Positions 5,885 through 8,205 of a DNA stretch of 8,205 nt are shown piece after piece. The notes beneath the pieces were generated by a model. The model saw nothing but the letters and a program-made list of their open reading frames with translations. It was not told the DNA's origin and did not search any database. The stretch is from NCBI GenBank assembly GCA_004525885.1, contig SPBV01000076.1, forward strand, positions 1 through 8,205. Reading direction: 5' to 3'. The position numbers and the translations under genes were made by a program. The stretch comes from Nitrosomonadales bacterium. Lineage in GTDB: Bacteria > Pseudomonadota > Gammaproteobacteria > Burkholderiales > Nitrosomonadaceae. Every line of letters starts with the position of its first letter. Position 1 is the stretch's first letter.

Positions 5885-7057
5885 ATGTCTGGTAACACTA
5901 TCGGTAAACTTTTTTGTGTCACTTCATTCGGTGAGTCTCACGGTCCCGCTATTGGATGCGTAGTAGATGGCTGCCCACCGGGGATGGAACTATCCTCTAA
6001 CGATATCCAACAAGAGTTAGATCGGCGTAAACCAGGTACTTCTCGCCATGTGACCCAGCGGAAAGAATCTGACACTGTAGAAATTCTTTCTGGTGTGTTC
6101 GAAGGTAAAACAACTGGCACTCCAATGGCTTTACTAATCCGCAACGAAAATCAGCGTAGCAAGGATTACAGTAAAATAATGGAGACTTTTCGCCCAGGGC
6201 ACGCGGACTATACCTATTGGCAAAAATATGGAATACGCGATTATCGTGGCGGGGGACGCTCTTCCGCCCGTGAGACAGCTGTACGGGTGGCTGCAGCATC
6301 CATTGCAAAAAAATGGTTACACGAAAAATATGGGATACTGATACGTGGTTACATGGCACAATTAGGATCAGTTGTGGTCCCTTTCAAACAGTGGGACGCA
6401 GTAAACCAAAATCCATTTTTTGCAGCCGATACTGATATTGTGCCTCAACTTGATGTATTCATGGAAAAATTGCGAAAATCTGGTGATTCGGTTGGTGCAA
6501 AAATTACCGTAGTGGCAGAAAACGTTCCGGTAGGTTGGGGTGAACCTGTTTATGACCGGCTAGACGCGGAAATTGCCTATGCGATGATGAGTATCAATGC
6601 AGTAAAGGGTGTAGAAATTGGCGCGGGTTTTGCCAGTGTTTCACAAAAAGGAACTCAGCACTCAGATGAAATAACCCCTGAAGGGTTCCTGAGCAACAAC
6701 GCAGGGGGAATACTGGGGGGTATTTCAACTGGCCAGGATATTACTGTGAATATTGCTATCAAGCCTACTTCAAGTATCCGCTTAGAGCAACGATCGATCG
6801 ATAAATCTGGGAAGCCAGTGATTGTGGAAACTCACGGTAGACATGATCCCTGTGTTGGAATTCGTGCTACTCCAATTGCTGAGGCGATGTTGGCATTGGT
6901 TCTGATGGATCACGCTTTGCGTCACCGCGCGCAAAATTCTGATGTGGTGTGTTTGACGCCAAAAATTCCCGGTAAGATTCCAAGAAAAAAGTACGCATTA
7001 TCTAATATTGGGATAAAACCTGAGCTTACAGAAAACCCAGAGCCAGATGAAGCTTGA
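5885..7057 (+). CDS. aroC: Chorismate synthase
   Basis: FMN-dependent 1,4-elimination of phosphate from 5-enolpyruvylshikimate-3-phosphate to give chorismate, the last shikimate-pathway step feeding aromatic amino acids, folate and quinones. Family marks are GESHGPAIGCVVDGCPPG (16-33, His19), the DRRKPGTSRH loop with Arg48, FRPGHADYTY (His106), RDYRGGGRSSARET (118-131) and RHDPCVGIRA (319-328, Asp321). All key residues are in place. At 390 residues it is longer than the usual ~361-366 because a basic then acidic tail of about 30 residues follows the HRAQNSDV region; the last residues are ENPEPDEA. The ATG at 5885 matches the conserved MSGNTIGKLF start, with a weak AAGAGA ribosome site at 5873-5878. 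It may be transcribed with the aminopeptidase or from the candidate promoter at 5847. Confidence 0.98.
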   Translation: MSGNTIGKLFCVTSFGESHGPAIGCVVDGCPPGMELSSNDIQQELDRRKPGTSRHVTQRKESDTVEILSGVFEGKTTGTPMALLIRNENQRSKDYSKIMETFRPGHADYTYWQKYGIRDYRGGGRSSARETAVRVAAASIAKKWLHEKYGILIRGYMAQLGSVVVPFKQWDAVNQNPFFAADTDIVPQLDVFMEKLRKSGDSVGAKITVVAENVPVGWGEPVYDRLDAEIAYAMMSINAVKGVEIGAGFASVSQKGTQHSDEITPEGFLSNNAGGILGGISTGQDITVNIAIKPTSSIRLEQRSIDKSGKPVIVETHGRHDPCVGIRATPIAEAMLALVLMDHALRHRAQNSDVVCLTPKIPGKIPRKKYALSNIGIKPELTENPEPDEA

Positions 7058-7197
7058 GATTGAATTCTTTTCAGTTTGTATAAGCTAAAATGACAAACAT
7101 CATCGCTAGCTTGTATCCGTCATTGAAGACTAGATTTGAAGATTCCTGTATAGAGTAGTCTTTCAGGGGGCATTCGGGAGTATTATTGTCGCGCTCA
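7058..7197. other. aroC-earP intergenic region with alternative inverted repeats
   Basis: The 140-base gap holds two overlapping stem options. AAGCTA (7082-7087) pairs with TAGCTT (7107-7112), extendable outward with G-U pairs to 7078-7116. AATGAC (7089-7094) pairs with GTCATT (7119-7124). They are mutually exclusive. No T-run follows either, so a classical intrinsic terminator is not supported. GGGAG at 7176-7180 is the only Shine-Dalgarno-like string before earP. No convincing promoter was found. Confidence 0.4.
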
Positions 7198-8205
7198 ATG
7201 AAGATACGTTGGGATATTTTTTGTACCGTTATCGATAATTTTGGTGATATCGGTTTCTGTTGGCGACTTTCACGTCAGTTAGTACATGAGCATGGAATGG
7301 AAGTAAGACTTTGGGTGGATAATCTTGAAAGTTTTGCGCAAATTGTATCTGACATAAATTTAGATGTAGAGCAACAGTGGTTGCATGGTGTTGAAATATG
7401 TTTCTGGCAGCAGTCATTTTCCAATATCAAACCTGCCAACGTAATAATTGAAGCATTTTCCTGTGAGTTGCCTAATAGTTACATCGTTGCGATGGCCGCA
7501 TTGCCGCAGTCACCTGTTTGGATAAATTTAGAGTATCTTAGTGCTGAGAATTGGGTAATAGGCTGCCACCATTTACCATCATTCCATCCCTATTTACCTC
7601 TGGTAAAACATTTTTTCTTTCCAGGCTTTGTACAAGGGACTGGCGGGTTATTGCTTGAGAAAGATTTATTAGCCGCCAAAGGCAAATTTAATAATACGGC
7701 ACAGGCAGCATTTTGGCAGAAAAAGGGTATATATCTACGTACCAAGAGTGAACTGCGCATTTCATTATTCTGCTACGATGGCGCACCAATACACGAATTA
7801 TTCTCGGCATGGGTCGTGTCGGATGTTCCAATATGTGTGTTGATACCGCAAGGTTCTGTATTCGATGCTGTTGCGGACTTTTTTGGTATTGATTCACCAA
7901 AAATTGGTGAGATACTGCAATCTGGGCATTTGAAAGTATGTTTTATTCCATTTTTGGAGCAGAATGAATACGATCAACTACTCTGGGCATGCGATGTTAA
8001 TTTTGTACGTGGCGAAGATTCATTTGTTCGTGCTCAATGGGCGGCACGGCCTTTTGTATGGAATATTTATCCGCAGGCAGAAGAGTCGCATCGAATTAAG
8101 CTAGAAGCTTTTCTAAATCTTTATACCGAGGGTATGTCCCCGGACATGTCTGCTACCGTATCTTCTTTGTGGCATGCATGGAACGGTGATGGCCAGATCA
8201 TAAAT
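7198..8205 (+). CDS. earP: EF-P arginine rhamnosyltransferase EarP, 3'-truncated by window edge
   Basis: Transfers rhamnose from dTDP-L-rhamnose to a conserved arginine of elongation factor P, activating EF-P to relieve ribosomes stalled at polyproline. The frame stays open to the last base (336 codons visible, normally about 370-390), so the C-terminus is missing. GT-B fold marks are the N-terminal WDIFCTVIDNFGDIGFCWRL with Asp13 and Asp17, INLEYLSAENWV (109-120), the FFPGFVQGTGGLL loop (140-152), and the dTDP-rhamnose site RGEDSFVRAQWAARPFVW (271-288) with Glu273; these three acidic residues carry the same numbers as characterised EarP. The start is uncertain: the ATG at 7198 lacks a well-placed ribosome site, whereas an in-frame TTG at 7186 sits five bases after GGGAG and would add MSRS. 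The partner efp usually lies next to earP and is probably just beyond the window. Confidence 0.95.
   Translation, partial: MKIRWDIFCTVIDNFGDIGFCWRLSRQLVHEHGMEVRLWVDNLESFAQIVSDINLDVEQQWLHGVEICFWQQSFSNIKPANVIIEAFSCELPNSYIVAMAALPQSPVWINLEYLSAENWVIGCHHLPSFHPYLPLVKHFFFPGFVQGTGGLLLEKDLLAAKGKFNNTAQAAFWQKKGIYLRTKSELRISLFCYDGAPIHELFSAWVVSDVPICVLIPQGSVFDAVADFFGIDSPKIGEILQSGHLKVCFIPFLEQNEYDQLLWACDVNFVRGEDSFVRAQWAARPFVWNIYPQAEESHRIKLEAFLNLYTEGMSPDMSATVSSLWHAWNGDGQIIN

Noticed and set aside
5997..6359. Minus-strand open frame opposite aroC
   Set aside because: Shadow of aroC; no recognisable motifs.
1..8205. Mobile element, CRISPR array, tRNA or defence system
   Set aside because: No transposase, terminal repeats, spaced direct repeats, cloverleaf or defence-family motifs were seen; the genes are standard housekeeping ones.

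Overview
This window reads as ordinary, gene-dense chromosome of a proteobacterium, most likely a betaproteobacterium of the Nitrosomonas type. The evidence is protein flavour: an Mrp/ApbC ATPase next to dCTP deaminase, EarP-type EF-P rhamnosyltransferase, chorismate synthase and a ThyA with E. coli-like numbering. Base composition is moderately AT-rich. The genus is inferred from remembered family sequences, not from a search.

Layout. Plus strand 1-1295: the 3' part of apbC (Fe-S carrier ATPase), then dcd. 1296-1673: a 378-base gap that ends in a well-formed promoter, a 21-codon leader ORF with a strong ribosome binding site, and then a fold-III (alanine-racemase-like) ornithine decarboxylase (1674-2849). 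Minus strand 4241-2869: thyA then folA, overlapping by ATGA and convergent with the decarboxylase. An AT-rich divergent gap (4242-4342) separates thyA from an M17 leucyl-aminopeptidase-like gene (4343-5824), followed by aroC (5885-7057). The last gene, earP, starts near 7198 and runs off the right edge.

How the genes relate. dcd (dCTP to dUTP), thyA (dUMP to dTMP) and folA (dihydrofolate recycling) are three steps of thymidylate supply. They lie within about 3.5 kb but in two oppositely oriented units. AroC makes chorismate, the precursor of aromatic amino acids and folate p-aminobenzoate. The decarboxylase makes putrescine. EarP modifies elongation factor P, whose gene is not in the window.

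No mobile element, CRISPR array, tRNA or rRNA was seen. The most interesting element is the decarboxylase leader. A short ORF with its own Shine-Dalgarno ends 22 bases before the decarboxylase start, and the decarboxylase ribosome binding site sits between two CTCTC segments that can pair with it. This resembles, without proving, translational control by a regulatory leader peptide, as known for the unrelated E. coli speFL-speF system.
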